DNA of 64,000 nucleotides from Bradyrhizobium sp. Gha. GTDB lineage: Bacteria > Pseudomonadota > Alphaproteobacteria > Rhizobiales > Xanthobacteraceae. The position numbers and the translations under genes were made by a program. Each line of letters starts with the position of its first letter. Positions within the stretch are counted from its first letter, which is position 1. The DNA lies in the NCBI RefSeq assembly GCF_900113735.1, contig NZ_FOQM01000030.1, positions 1 through 64,000 of the forward strand, written 5' to 3'. Below the pieces are notes generated by a model. The model worked only from the letters and a program-made list of their open reading frames with translations, did no database searches and was not told where the DNA came from. Shown here piece by piece: positions 40,928-49,128 of the stretch.

Positions 40928-42120
40928 TCATGATGTATCGCAGCGAGGTGTTGCGCGTCGCTGCGTTGGCGCACGCGGCACAAGCCCAATCTCGACCATG
41001 CGGCCTCCGCAGACGGGGCACAAATCGAGGCGGTGACCGGTGAGGATGGCGCAGCGCTCGCGATAGTCGACAGCTTCGGCACGTGGAGGTGGCTCCTGCG
41101 CCGCAAGCGCCGCTCGGATCCGCGCGAGTTTGGCGGCGCGGCAGGCGTTCGCCAGGAACCCAAAATGACGGATGCGGCGGAACCCCTTCGGTAAAACGTG
41201 GAGCAGAAAGCGACGAATGAACTCCTCAGTATCGAGCGTCATCACCTTGGATTTGTTGCCGGCGCGATAATCCTTCCACCGGAAGCGGACTCGGCCCTGC
41301 TCACAGGTAAGGAGCCGTCCGTTGGCGATCGCAACGCGATGGGTGTAGCGCCCGAGATAGGCCAGAACCTGCTCAGGCCCGCCAAAGGGACGCTTGGCGT
41401 AGACGACCCACTCGATCTTGCGAAGGGGGTTTAGATGGCGGGCGAATGCCGCTGGTTCGACGAGGTGCGCGAGGTGGCCGAAGAACTGAAGCTTGGTGCT
41501 ATCGAACGCCGCCTGGAGGCGCTCCAGGAATAGCCGACGATATAATCGTGAGAGGATGCGAACGGGAAGGAAGAAGCCAGGGCGACAATGTATCCAGCTT
41601 CCATCAGGTGCGATCCCGCCGCCTGGCACGAGGCAATGGCCATGCGGATGATGCGTCAGGGCCTGGCCCCAGGTATGGAGAATGGCGATCACCCCGGGCT
41701 CGGCACCGAGATGCTTCGGGTCGGCGCTGATGAGACGGATCGTCTCGCTGCCGCCTTGAGCAGGATGTCGTAGATCACAGCCTTGTTCTGCAGCGCGATG
41801 GCGGCCACGGGCGCTGGCACGGCAAACACGACATGGAAATAGGGCACCGGCAGCAGGTCGGCCTGGCGATCGGCGAGCCATTGGGCGCGCGCGAGCGCTT
41901 GGCACTTTGGACAGTGCCGATCGCGACAGCTGTTGTAGGCGACGCGAACCAGGCCGCAGTCGTCGCACCGCTCGACATGGCCGCCGAGCGTCGCTGTGCG
42001 GCACGCCTCGATGGCTGCAATTACACGGCGCTGGTCGGACGAGAGCCGAGGGCCCTGCGCGGCACGGAACGCGACACCGTGGCGGCGGAAGATGTCGGCC
42101 ACCTCAAGCACGGGGCGCAT
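40928..42120 (-). pseudogene. IS91-type HUH transposase, frameshifted
   Basis: The N-terminal zinc-binding part is read from 42120 (GHVERCDDCGLVRVAYNSCR, DRHCPKCQALARAQW, FHVVFAVPAPVAAIALQNKA). Near 41750 the homology jumps to another frame, which holds the catalytic domain: HPHGHCLVPGGGIAPDGSWI (HUH motif), ERLQAAFDSTKLQF, and the tyrosine region PFGGPEQVLAYLGRYTHRVA. The C-terminus ends with a CPVCGGRM zinc motif. One frameshift separates the two parts, so the transposase is probably inactive. Confidence 0.85.
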
Positions 42121-42129
42121 ATGCGCGGC

Positions 42130-42990
42130 TCAGTCGGGAGGGATCACCGTGATGCAGAGCCCATCGAATGGGCTGGTCGTGCGGGCGAGCAGATTGGTCG
42201 CGACCTGTGCGTAGCGCGCGGTCGATCCGAGGTCGGCATGTCCGAGCAACACTTGAATGATGCGGATGTCGATCCCGTTTTCCAGAAGATGGGTCGCAAA
42301 CGAGTGCCGGAGAGTGTGGACGGTGATCGGCTTGGCAATCCGAGCGCGGCGCCGGGCGGCCCGGCAGGCTGCCTGCACGCCGCGGACGCTGATATGTTCA
42401 CCTGGGTCTTGGCCTGGAAATAGCCACATCCCTGGCCGTGCTCGCATCCAGTAGGCACGCAGAACGTCCAGCAGCCGCGGCGAAAGCATCGCGTAACGAT
42501 CCCTCCCGCCCTTGCCGTTCTCGACGTGGATCAACATTCGCTTGCTGTCGATCGAGCTCACCTTCAGGCGTACGACCTCGCTAACCCGTAGGCCTGCCGC
42601 ATAAGCCGTCGCCAGCGCGACGCGGTTGCGCAATCCCGTAACCGCGTCCAGAAAGCGCCCGATCTCTTCGGCACTGAGGACCAGCGGGAGCTTGTCGGGC
42701 TTCTGGCCACCGATGATCCGTTCGAATGCCTCCCTCTGCCCGAGGGTCACGCCGTAGAAGAACCGCAGCGCGCAGGCCACCTGATTGATGTGGGACCACG
42801 AACGCTTTTGACTGATAAGATGCAGTTGGTAGACGCGGACCTGCTCGAAGCTCAGCCGGTCCGGAGCGCAGCCGAAATGTCGGCTAAACTTTGCGATCGC
42901 ATAGATATAGGATTGCTGAGTCGACGGCGACAGATTGCGGACCGTCATGTCCTCGATCATGCGCTGGCGAAGAGGGCTCATCGTAGCCAT
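42130..42990 (-). CDS. Tyrosine recombinase of the IS91-like element
   Basis: A 286-residue phage-type integrase; the start at 42990 (MATMSPLRQRMIEDMTVRNL) follows AGGAG by seven bases. It has a SAM-like core-binding domain (residues about 10-90) and a catalytic domain with the Arg in AAGLRVSEVVRLKV, the His-x-x-Arg in VHTLRHSFATHLLENGI, the His of LLGHADLGSTARYAQVA and the catalytic Tyr in that last segment. Such recombinases accompany transposases of many IS91-like elements. It ends 10 bases before the transposase start. Confidence 0.9.
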   Translation of the reverse strand: MATMSPLRQRMIEDMTVRNLSPSTQQSYIYAIAKFSRHFGCAPDRLSFEQVRVYQLHLISQKRSWSHINQVACALRFFYGVTLGQREAFERIIGGQKPDKLPLVLSAEEIGRFLDAVTGLRNRVALATAYAAGLRVSEVVRLKVSSIDSKRMLIHVENGKGGRDRYAMLSPRLLDVLRAYWMRARPGMWLFPGQDPGEHISVRGVQAACRAARRRARIAKPITVHTLRHSFATHLLENGIDIRIIQVLLGHADLGSTARYAQVATNLLARTTSPFDGLCITVIPPD

Positions 42991-43125
42991 CTGGGTCTCC
43001 TGTCTTGAGAGGGGTGGTGCGAAGACCAACATCCTCTCAGACAGGGCACCTCAGTTCACCAGGCTTGCCCTCACTCCCGCGCAGCGGGTTCGTTCAATCC
43101 TGGGCGACATCGATCGGAATCCGCA

Positions 43126-43132
43126 TCCACAT
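43126..43132. repeat. Target duplication of the IS21 element, right copy
   Basis: TCCACAT directly follows the IS21 right end and is identical to 37873-37879. Confidence 0.85.
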
Positions 43133-43371
43133 CAAACAGCGGCAGTACCTTGCCTCCATCCGCCTTTATACGCTCTGCACTGCAGATCCCCGGCGAAAGT
43201 GCAATGCAGGATTATTTCCGCGTCGACGCGCCTTCGATCCACCAAATGGTGCCGAGATTGGAACGAGCCGATCTCATGGGAAAGCAAAGGACACCCGTAG
43301 CATCGAGGTCCTCGTGGATCCCAAACGGGCTGGCGGAGATAATCTGATCGCCGTCACACGCAGTCCGTCAT
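43126..43371 (+). pseudogene. LexA-like winged-helix ORF remnant, cut by IS21
   Basis: Just right of the IS21 end, three frame segments spell the DNA-binding part of a short LexA/winged-helix-like protein seen in many rhizobial genomes: IHIKQRQYLASIRLYTLCTA, then AMQDYFRVDAPSIHQMVPRL ERADL, then DTRSIEVLVDPKRAG. The start is missing because IS21 inserted there (its duplication TCCACAT is part of the first codons). Two frame changes show it was already decayed or decayed afterwards. Confidence 0.55.
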
Positions 43372-43479
43372 AGTCCCGGTGCAGAGCGATTCGGACGGAC
43401 GGTGGAGGCTGCGAAGAGCGAACCGAGACGCGGCGCGCCGATGATCTAGAGGGCTTACGACCGGACTAGGGCCACAGCT

Positions 43480-44619
43480 CTACTTAGGCGCGCGCCGACC
43501 TGCTGGTTGAAAGGCGCGGGGTGAAGCTCCCAGAATGAGCTGAGAAAGATATGGAATGTCGCGTACGGTTCGGCGCACCAACAGCGTGACGAGAACAATC
43601 GCTCCCCCTAGAATTCCCGCCTCGGCCAACCTGTTTGTGATTTCCGAAGACTCTGCGTACTGGATTGAATCCATGAGGCGAAATACCGTACCTTGAATTA
43701 AGTACAGAACAAGCGTGCTCTGTCCCATTTCAATTGCGATAAAGCGGACGACTCGATTTGAGCGGCCAAATCTCCAGCATTGTATGAAGAGCTCAATCAT
43801 GATCGCTGAGGCTGCCGCAGATCCAAAAAGCATCAGGAGTACGTTCTTCGCCGACATCATATCTCGAACCAAGGCGAGATTGTTGTAGACGTACGTTGCC
43901 TTCTCCCAGGATAGAAAGCACGCCAGCGCCGCCGTGCAGAGAGACGCGATTAAGAGCAGCTTGCAACGGCCTCTTATGCTCGTCCAGCGGTCTCTCGACT
44001 GGCCAAATGAGAAGCCCAGGCAGAAAAACGGGTAAGTATACTTTATAAGAGGAAATATGGAGAATGTCAGCGGCACAAGGCCGACCGCTACGACTGATAC
44101 GAACAAGCTCCAAGGCGAGCAATGATCGAAGGTCAAAAGAAGCTTAACGAGAAGAAAACAAACGAACGCGGCCCAAATGAACCAGTACGTGCCGGTGATA
44201 TCGTATAGCAATGGCAAAATGTAGCCCGAAGCGTCAGGCACGCGGGGAAGCACAGCCAACTTTGCTGTTTCCAGGAGAGCGCCCCAAAACAGCACGGGCA
44301 GCAACAGCTGCATTGCCCGATCGCCGACGGCCTGCGCCAACGATTTCCGCAACAGCGTACGACAAACCAGAAATCCGCTTATCGCCATAAAGAGAGGCAT
44401 GTGGAACATATAGATCCATTTGAAGCATAGCGAGTCCCAGAAGGCTTCATCTCGGTAAAGGATGTACTGGATGAGGTGACCGACAATCACCAAAATGATC
44501 AGCACTCCTTTGACGAAATCCAAAGCTAGATCGCGATCGTTCGCCCCTGGCGCTCCAGGCGCAGTCGGTCCGGTCAAATTTCGCAATGTTAAATTATTCG
44601 CTGCTGCAGCTTTGATCAT
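43480..44619 (-). CDS. Acyltransferase-3 family membrane protein
   Basis: A 379-residue integral membrane O-acyltransferase with about ten hydrophobic segments. Family hallmarks are ALDFVKGVLIILVIVGHLIQ (catalytic-type His in the first helix), FHMPLFMAISGFLVCRTLLR and the later QSTLVLYLIQGTVFRL. These enzymes add acetyl or other acyl groups to sugars of exopolysaccharide or, in rhizobia, of Nod factors (NolL/NodX type); which substrate is used here cannot be told. It stands alone between the IS21 region and the ATPase pair. Base composition is poorer in GC than the neighbours, suggesting transfer. Confidence 0.82.
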   Translation of the reverse strand: MIKAAAANNLTLRNLTGPTAPGAPGANDRDLALDFVKGVLIILVIVGHLIQYILYRDEAFWDSLCFKWIYMFHMPLFMAISGFLVCRTLLRKSLAQAVGDRAMQLLLPVLFWGALLETAKLAVLPRVPDASGYILPLLYDITGTYWFIWAAFVCFLLVKLLLTFDHCSPWSLFVSVVAVGLVPLTFSIFPLIKYTYPFFCLGFSFGQSRDRWTSIRGRCKLLLIASLCTAALACFLSWEKATYVYNNLALVRDMMSAKNVLLMLFGSAAASAIMIELFIQCWRFGRSNRVVRFIAIEMGQSTLVLYLIQGTVFRLMDSIQYAESSEITNRLAEAGILGGAIVLVTLLVRRTVRDIPYLSQLILGASPRAFQPAGRRAPK

Positions 44620-45173
44620 TCAAGATCGATTCGCCCGATCGTCGTGGAGGCAATTACCAACTAGAAGCTATGCTCCAATAGTTGGCTCGGCACCGATCTT
44701 CAATTATATGGAGGGGCGTGAACGGTATAAAGAAAGAGGGAGTGAACTATACGAGGGTTTGCCGATATCAAGTCGACGTCACTACGATCGGCTTGCAGGT
44801 TGAGCGGTTACCTCGTTTCAAGAAGTACCTGAGCCGATCATGCAGGAGGATTCGGCCTTGCCATCACATGCAGCGCCACTGCTGCGTCAGCCCGCTTTCG
44901 GTCCTGACTGTTGCCGTCGAACGAAATAGACGTCATCCATCGGCGTCAAGCCGGCGATCCCAGAAGCATCCACATCCTCGTGTCCCCGGAAAACTTAGCG
45001 ATCCTAACCTGGCTCGATATCCAACCATCAAAATCTCTGTGACGAGCTACTAGTTAGTTCGGTCCCGACTGCCAGGGTTAACGTACAGGCAGTGCTAGAG
45101 AAGCTCCCTTTTTCCCTGACCAGCTTTACGAGGTGAGTGTGCTTGATGGCATTGCGCGCTCTTGATCGCAGGC
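44620..45173. other. Gap without a supported gene
   Basis: About 550 bases. Frames are short and show no motif. No regulatory site recognised. Confidence 0.45.
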
Positions 45174-45410
45174 TCAGGGGCAATCGGCTCGCTCGATGGC
45201 AGTGCTCTTGGGCGACTGTACGTTAGGACTCAAGGTCAAAGGGAATGCCGTCGACAAAAGCCGTTCAAAGGCAAAAAGATGTTGAACCAGACGCTTCTCA
45301 ACGGTGATGCGCTCCGCACCAGGCGGCCCACTTTTAAGTAATCGACGGCAGCGCCAGATTTCGTTCCGCAGCCATCTGATCTCACTTAGTGTATCGTCAA
45401 TTGAAGTCAT
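45174..45410 (-). CDS. Small charged helical protein
   Basis: A 78-residue protein (MTSIDDTLSEIRWLRNEIWR CRRLL, then ITVEKRLVQHLFAFERLLST) predicted to be mainly helical, perhaps a coiled coil. I do not recognise it. It lies about 280 bases downstream of the two ATPase genes in the same direction and might belong with them. The ribosome site is weak. Confidence 0.45.
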   Translation of the reverse strand: MTSIDDTLSEIRWLRNEIWRCRRLLKSGPPGAERITVEKRLVQHLFAFERLLSTAFPLTLSPNVQSPKSTAIERADCP

Positions 45411-45687
45411 CTCGGATGTGGTGGCCCTGGAGTGTCAAGCATAGCCAGCGTTATCGTGCGGCACGCTTTATGCTAAATTCAATATCACCATCGCGCCACG
45501 ACTGTGGCGAGGAGTCTCGGCAGATCATGACGTTTTACGGCGCTCCGGTTGGGTGATTTGCATAATTCCTGCGCGGCGCATCATTGACTGGTGTGCAAGC
45601 AAATAACCAAGGGCCGGAGAACCAGCTGATCGAGCTCCGACAGCGTAGGAGCTCGGCAGAACGAATGGACGCCGAGCAGATCGGATC

Positions 45688-46416
45688 TCAAGTAGCCCTT
45701 GTGTAACGTAGACTGTCGATATCTGTCCCCCGGAATCGAAAGGGCGTTCGCAGCATCACGCTCGCATCTAGGTCACGAAACATGTTGTAATTCTGACGGA
45801 TCCACTGATGTAGCTCGGTAGACCAGTCCTTCTCGTTGCGCAGATAACCAGTGAAGGAAAAGCCAAGCCGATCTATATATCTGTTAAGGAACGGCGGAAG
45901 CGCGGCAATCCGAAGAATGCGTTCGCCGTCCATCGCTTCAGATAATCCGCCACGCAGCACGAATTCATTGTGAATGGTGACCAGCGACTCGGCCGGAATT
46001 CGCCGCCGCAGCATCTCGTAACCGCGAAGAGAAATGCGTTCAGCGCCTGAAACGAAGAGAATCATAGGAGCGACATAGCGGCGCACCGTCTCCTTCATGA
46101 AGCCAATCTCCTCACACATCTTGAAGAACTCATCGAAGGCGTGAAAGCCGAGATCGATCACCTTGGGCACCCGATCGTGGATGACAAGAGGGTCCATCAG
46201 CTGCATCTTGCTATAAGTGTCGATCAGATCCGCGGTTTCAGTGATGTTCGGCAGGTAGTCGAGCAGCGATGGCTCGTTCAAGTTGACATCAATCGACAGC
46301 GCTGTGCCGTGTTTTAGCAACAAGAACTCGCTCATAATGCGGGCGATGAGAGTTTTACCGACCTGCGGGCTAGGAGAGCATATGATGTAGATGGGCGTCA
46401 CTAACATAGCCAGCAA
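45688..46416 (-). CDS. ParA-like P-loop ATPase, partner 1
   Basis: A 242-residue protein of the MinD/ParA type. The N-terminus has a P-loop variant (IYIICSPSPQVGKTLIARIM, residues about 9-28) in which the canonical KGG is replaced by SPQ, so the deviant-Walker signature lysine is absent. VNLNEPSLLDYLP and KVIDLGFHAFDEFFKMCEEI would be the switch regions. There is no transmembrane part. It is the second gene of a pair with the canonical ParA-like protein 48 bases upstream. The two may form a heterodimer with one weakened active site; the cargo is unknown. Confidence 0.72.
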   Translation of the reverse strand: MLAMLVTPIYIICSPSPQVGKTLIARIMSEFLLLKHGTALSIDVNLNEPSLLDYLPNITETADLIDTYSKMQLMDPLVIHDRVPKVIDLGFHAFDEFFKMCEEIGFMKETVRRYVAPMILFVSGAERISLRGYEMLRRRIPAESLVTIHNEFVLRGGLSEAMDGERILRIAALPPFLNRYIDRLGFSFTGYLRNEKDWSTELHQWIRQNYNMFRDLDASVMLRTPFRFRGTDIDSLRYTRAT

Positions 46417-46464
46417 GTCAGTTTTGTTTCGTACGCGGGCAGCCGAAGCTTACCGAATATGCGC

Positions 46465-47214
46465 CTAATTGTCGCCGGCTCGGGTGCCGGACTTGGCGCC
46501 GGCCAATTCCGTCAAGTTAATTCGGTCAAATTCGCTCCAGACATTTGCCAGCCAGTGACGGACATAGCCGCGAAGCACAAAGGAGTTGTTCGCAGGTTCA
46601 TCGTTGCGCCCCTTGTTTGCGACGAAGTCTACAAAAGGCACTGATGCGACTTCCACCTGCTCATATGCCATCTCGTTAAGCTTTGGTATTACCAGCTCCG
46701 TCGCATGTTTGATGCGGTGAAAATACGAATTATACGTCGCTTGATCCCACTGGAAGAATTGAGTGTCGTTGATGAAGTTCTTGACTAGATAGTACTTTGC
46801 GCCGCTCATGAAGGTCGCGGTTTCCGCGATCTCGTCCAGCGAAGCGATAGATGATCCTAGGATATGGAACACAGCAAACGTAATCTGGCCAGACCGCGCC
46901 GAGTCCAGAAATCCGATGTCGCGTAAAGAAGCCAGCGCAGACGATAGTAATCCTGCCCGAGCATCAATGACAGTAACGGACAGACCTGCGTTCAGCGTGT
47001 CGAATATCTTCATCTGGTCCGCCGTCGTCGTCATGTCGACGATCTCGGTAATCTCGGGATAGAAGCGCTTCAGCGTTCCCCGTGGAGACTCCGTGTCAAA
47101 GGCGCGAGTTTGAACTTTGTTGACGCTGAAGTAGTCCAGTAGCGTTCGTGATACGGTCGTTTTACCCACTCCACCCTTATCCGCACCTACCACAATTACA
47201 ACTGGCTTCACCAT
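46465..47214 (-). CDS. ParA-like P-loop ATPase, partner 2
   Basis: A 249-residue ParA/Soj-type ATPase when started at 47214 (MVKPVVIVVGADKGGVGKTT), behind AGGAGAT. The deviant Walker A KGGVGKTT is at residues 13-20, the switch I region is at DTESPRGTLKRFYPEI, and Walker B is VTVIDARAGLLSSAL. The C-terminal half (YYLVKNFINDTQFFQWDQAT) differs from plasmid ParA. No ParB-like gene or parS-type repeats are visible nearby. The pair sits between the acyltransferase and the type III cluster. Confidence 0.8.
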   Translation of the reverse strand: MVKPVVIVVGADKGGVGKTTVSRTLLDYFSVNKVQTRAFDTESPRGTLKRFYPEITEIVDMTTTADQMKIFDTLNAGLSVTVIDARAGLLSSALASLRDIGFLDSARSGQITFAVFHILGSSIASLDEIAETATFMSGAKYYLVKNFINDTQFFQWDQATYNSYFHRIKHATELVIPKLNEMAYEQVEVASVPFVDFVANKGRNDEPANNSFVLRGYVRHWLANVWSEFDRINLTELAGAKSGTRAGDN

Positions 47215-48013
47215 AGAAATCTCCTGAGACACTCGCTTATGCCGTGCGCAAGATGCGCAACCGACGCGGCTCTGCTTTGGTTGCGAACGTGGCAGAAAGA
47301 AGGGGCAATGAACCGACTGCGCAAGTGATCTGCGACCGATGGACGTTTTCAACATCAACCGAGTGACGTCCTTGGATCGCAATGACTATGCAGCCCGAGA
47401 TGGGGAGTAAATCACTTGTACTGGTTGTCTACGTGAGGTTTGTAAGCGGCTGGAATGCGCGCCGCCACCACGTCTATTGCGCCGCTATCTAGATTGGCAT
47501 GATGCGATCGAATCTTACGTAGCGTCGGACTACGAGCGCGGGAAAGCGCAATCGAGTCGGGCTACGCTGTCCCGGCTATAGATCGGGGTCAACAAAGGGT
47601 TGATGGATCAGATCGGTGTCTGTTCGGCAGACGAGCGTTGAGAGATGACCCTCAACAGCCGATCTCTCAATCTGCTGAAAGAATATTGAGATATGAGGGT
47701 GCTGAGAGGAGTCTCTAACGCAAACGGCAGACATGCAGATGTTCAAGCCGAGGCGAGAATATCGTATCATGCGGAACGAGATCGAAAGGTGAGCGGGTCG
47801 AAGACCGGCGGAGGAACATCGGCGGCGAAGCGACATCGAGAACGCTCCGCTCCAAAGAAGCGGACGGATAACAAATGCGACCGGAGATTGCGCCGCGCGC
47901 TCAACCGGCTCACTGCGCTGACATTCACAGCTTCCACTCCGACCGCTAACCTATCGAAAATAGTTTTCGAGCAAGTTCTTGCCCGAGAGGATAGCAGAGG
48001 AGGAGATCCACAC
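47215..48013. other. Gap between the ATPase pair and a small gene
   Basis: About 800 bases. A plus-strand frame opens at 47693 and runs into the small gene at 48014, but its first 107 codons are rich in Arg/Lys/Ser/Thr without family character and probably do not code. Confidence 0.4.
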
Positions 48014-48199
48014 ATGACCGGACCGGCCGTTATGGAAGACGTGCGCCGCTATCGTGCGATAGCTTCGTTGTGCCGTCAGTCCGCCGCATTTCGGCCAATC
48101 CAACGGGACTCGTTGCTAGCGCAAGCTGCAGAGTGGGAGGAACGCGCGATCACCGAGATCGAGCGATACTTCAGTTGTTCTGTTGCACGTCCTGCTTGA
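48014..48199 (+). CDS. Small Bradyrhizobium-type protein
   Basis: A 61-residue protein starting at 48014 (MTGPAVMEDVRRYRAIASLC) behind GGAGGAG, continuing RQSAAFRPIQRDSLLAQAAE WEERAITEIERYF. The pattern RYRAIASLCRQ-x-A...LL-x-A-x-WE is typical of numerous short proteins in Bradyrhizobium genomes with no known function. It is helical, soluble and has two cysteines. Confidence 0.6.
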   Translation: MTGPAVMEDVRRYRAIASLCRQSAAFRPIQRDSLLAQAAEWEERAITEIERYFSCSVARPA

Positions 48200-48476
48200 T
48201 TGCGCTCGACGATCAAAAAGCTCCACCATCTAGTGAATAGGCCTGATCATGAAAGGCAATGCTGGCCAAACGATCCAGTCGGCAAGCGGGCGCGCTGGAA
48301 TTCACGTCGAGCTTCGAATAGAACGCTCTACACCTCAGCTCTGCGGATGCTTTCGCCCTCGTCGACGCTGTGCCAAAGTCGCCCCTAGGACGAGGTCGCG
48401 GGGGCTGGCGCCGATTGAATGTTCGGCGCTGATGGTAAGCCTAGCCATCGGCATGCTGAAGCAAGGCATCAAGACG

Positions 48477-49109
48477 CTACGATTTCGATCCGCTCCCGCA
48501 TTGGCTCGTTCGAGACAGCGCCGCGAAGGGCCGCCCGTCTTGTTGCGGTGCTGGGTTGGCGCCGTGGGTCTCCGTCTTACCTTCAAAGGCCAGGGACAGT
48601 TTTAAATTATTGCGCAGCATCGGGTTTGCGGGCTCTGCAGCGAGAGCTTGGCGGTAGAGTTCTTGGGCCTCCTGATGCCGGCCCTCGTGATCCAGAACAA
48701 CTGCCTTGGCATTCAGTGCGCGCAGGTCGCCAGGGGCTGCCAACAAGATGCCGTCGAGCACCTCAATCGCATCATTCGGGCATTTGCGTGCCAGCAAGGC
48801 CCTCGCAAGAGGAATCGCCGCATCGACATTGTCAGGTTGTTGCTTCAGCGCATCGCGCAAGGCGTTCTCGTCAGCATCCCGACCGAGGGCGTGAGCGATG
48901 CGCTCGCGCATAGCAGGATCGACCTCCTTGGTCCCGACCAGCTCTGCCGTGGACGTCGGCTGCTGTGAAAGACCGGACTTGTGTGAGCCAGCACAACCTG
49001 CGAGCAACACCATGGCAAGCATGGGGAGAAAGGCCAAGCACGAATGGCGACGAAAGTTACGCCAGCGGCGCAGAGCGCTAGTCTCATGTGAATTCATAAG
49101 CGATCTCAC
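48477..49109 (-). CDS. TPR lipoprotein of the type III cluster (y4yS type)
   Basis: A 210-residue protein with a lipoprotein signal (FLPMLAMVLLAGCAGSHKSG, lipobox LLAGC, residues about 27-40), then three or so tetratricopeptide repeats (DNVDAAIPLARALLARK, PNDAIEVLDGILLAAP, EAQELYRQALAAEPANPMLR). In rhizobial type III clusters a gene of this kind (y4yS) follows rhcV. It is probably anchored to a membrane facing the periplasm and may assist secretin or apparatus assembly. The start could be GTG 49109 or ATG 49097. It ends the minus-strand operon. Confidence 0.8.
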   Translation of the reverse strand: MRSLMNSHETSALRRWRNFRRHSCLAFLPMLAMVLLAGCAGSHKSGLSQQPTSTAELVGTKEVDPAMRERIAHALGRDADENALRDALKQQPDNVDAAIPLARALLARKCPNDAIEVLDGILLAAPGDLRALNAKAVVLDHEGRHQEAQELYRQALAAEPANPMLRNNLKLSLAFEGKTETHGANPAPQQDGRPFAALSRTSQCGSGSKS

Positions 49110-49128
49110 GACCTCACACCTACTCTAG

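Larger units (their letters stand above)
40578..43100 (-). mobile_element. IS91-like element with tyrosine recombinase, nested in IS21
   Basis: This DNA interrupts the right-end repeats of IS21. It encodes a Y2-type (HUH) transposase, frameshifted, and a tyrosine recombinase. Near the left end is a strong hairpin: AGGTCCCGCG (40589-40598) pairing with CGCGGGACCT (40623-40632), as expected for a terminus of IS91-type rolling-circle elements. The right end reads GGTTCGTTC before IS21 resumes. AATCCTGG occurs at both junctions (40570-40577 and 43096-43103), which makes the exact boundary ambiguous. Confidence 0.78.
37880..43125 (-). mobile_element. IS21-family element, split by a nested IS91-like element
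   Basis: The left end is TGCGGATTCCGACGAAGTCG (from 37880). The right end is the inverted CGATCGGAATCCGCA (ending 43125). Both ends carry several copies of a repeat of the form TGGGCGAnnTCnnnTCGGAAT (for example 40507-40530, 40530-40553, 40552-40574 and 43101-43125; left copies 37880-37980), as is usual for IS21. Flanks are the 7-bp duplication TCCACAT. istA and istB lie between. The fourth right-end repeat is separated from the third by about 2.5 kb of IS91-like DNA, so the true IS21 is about 2.7 kb. Confidence 0.88.
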
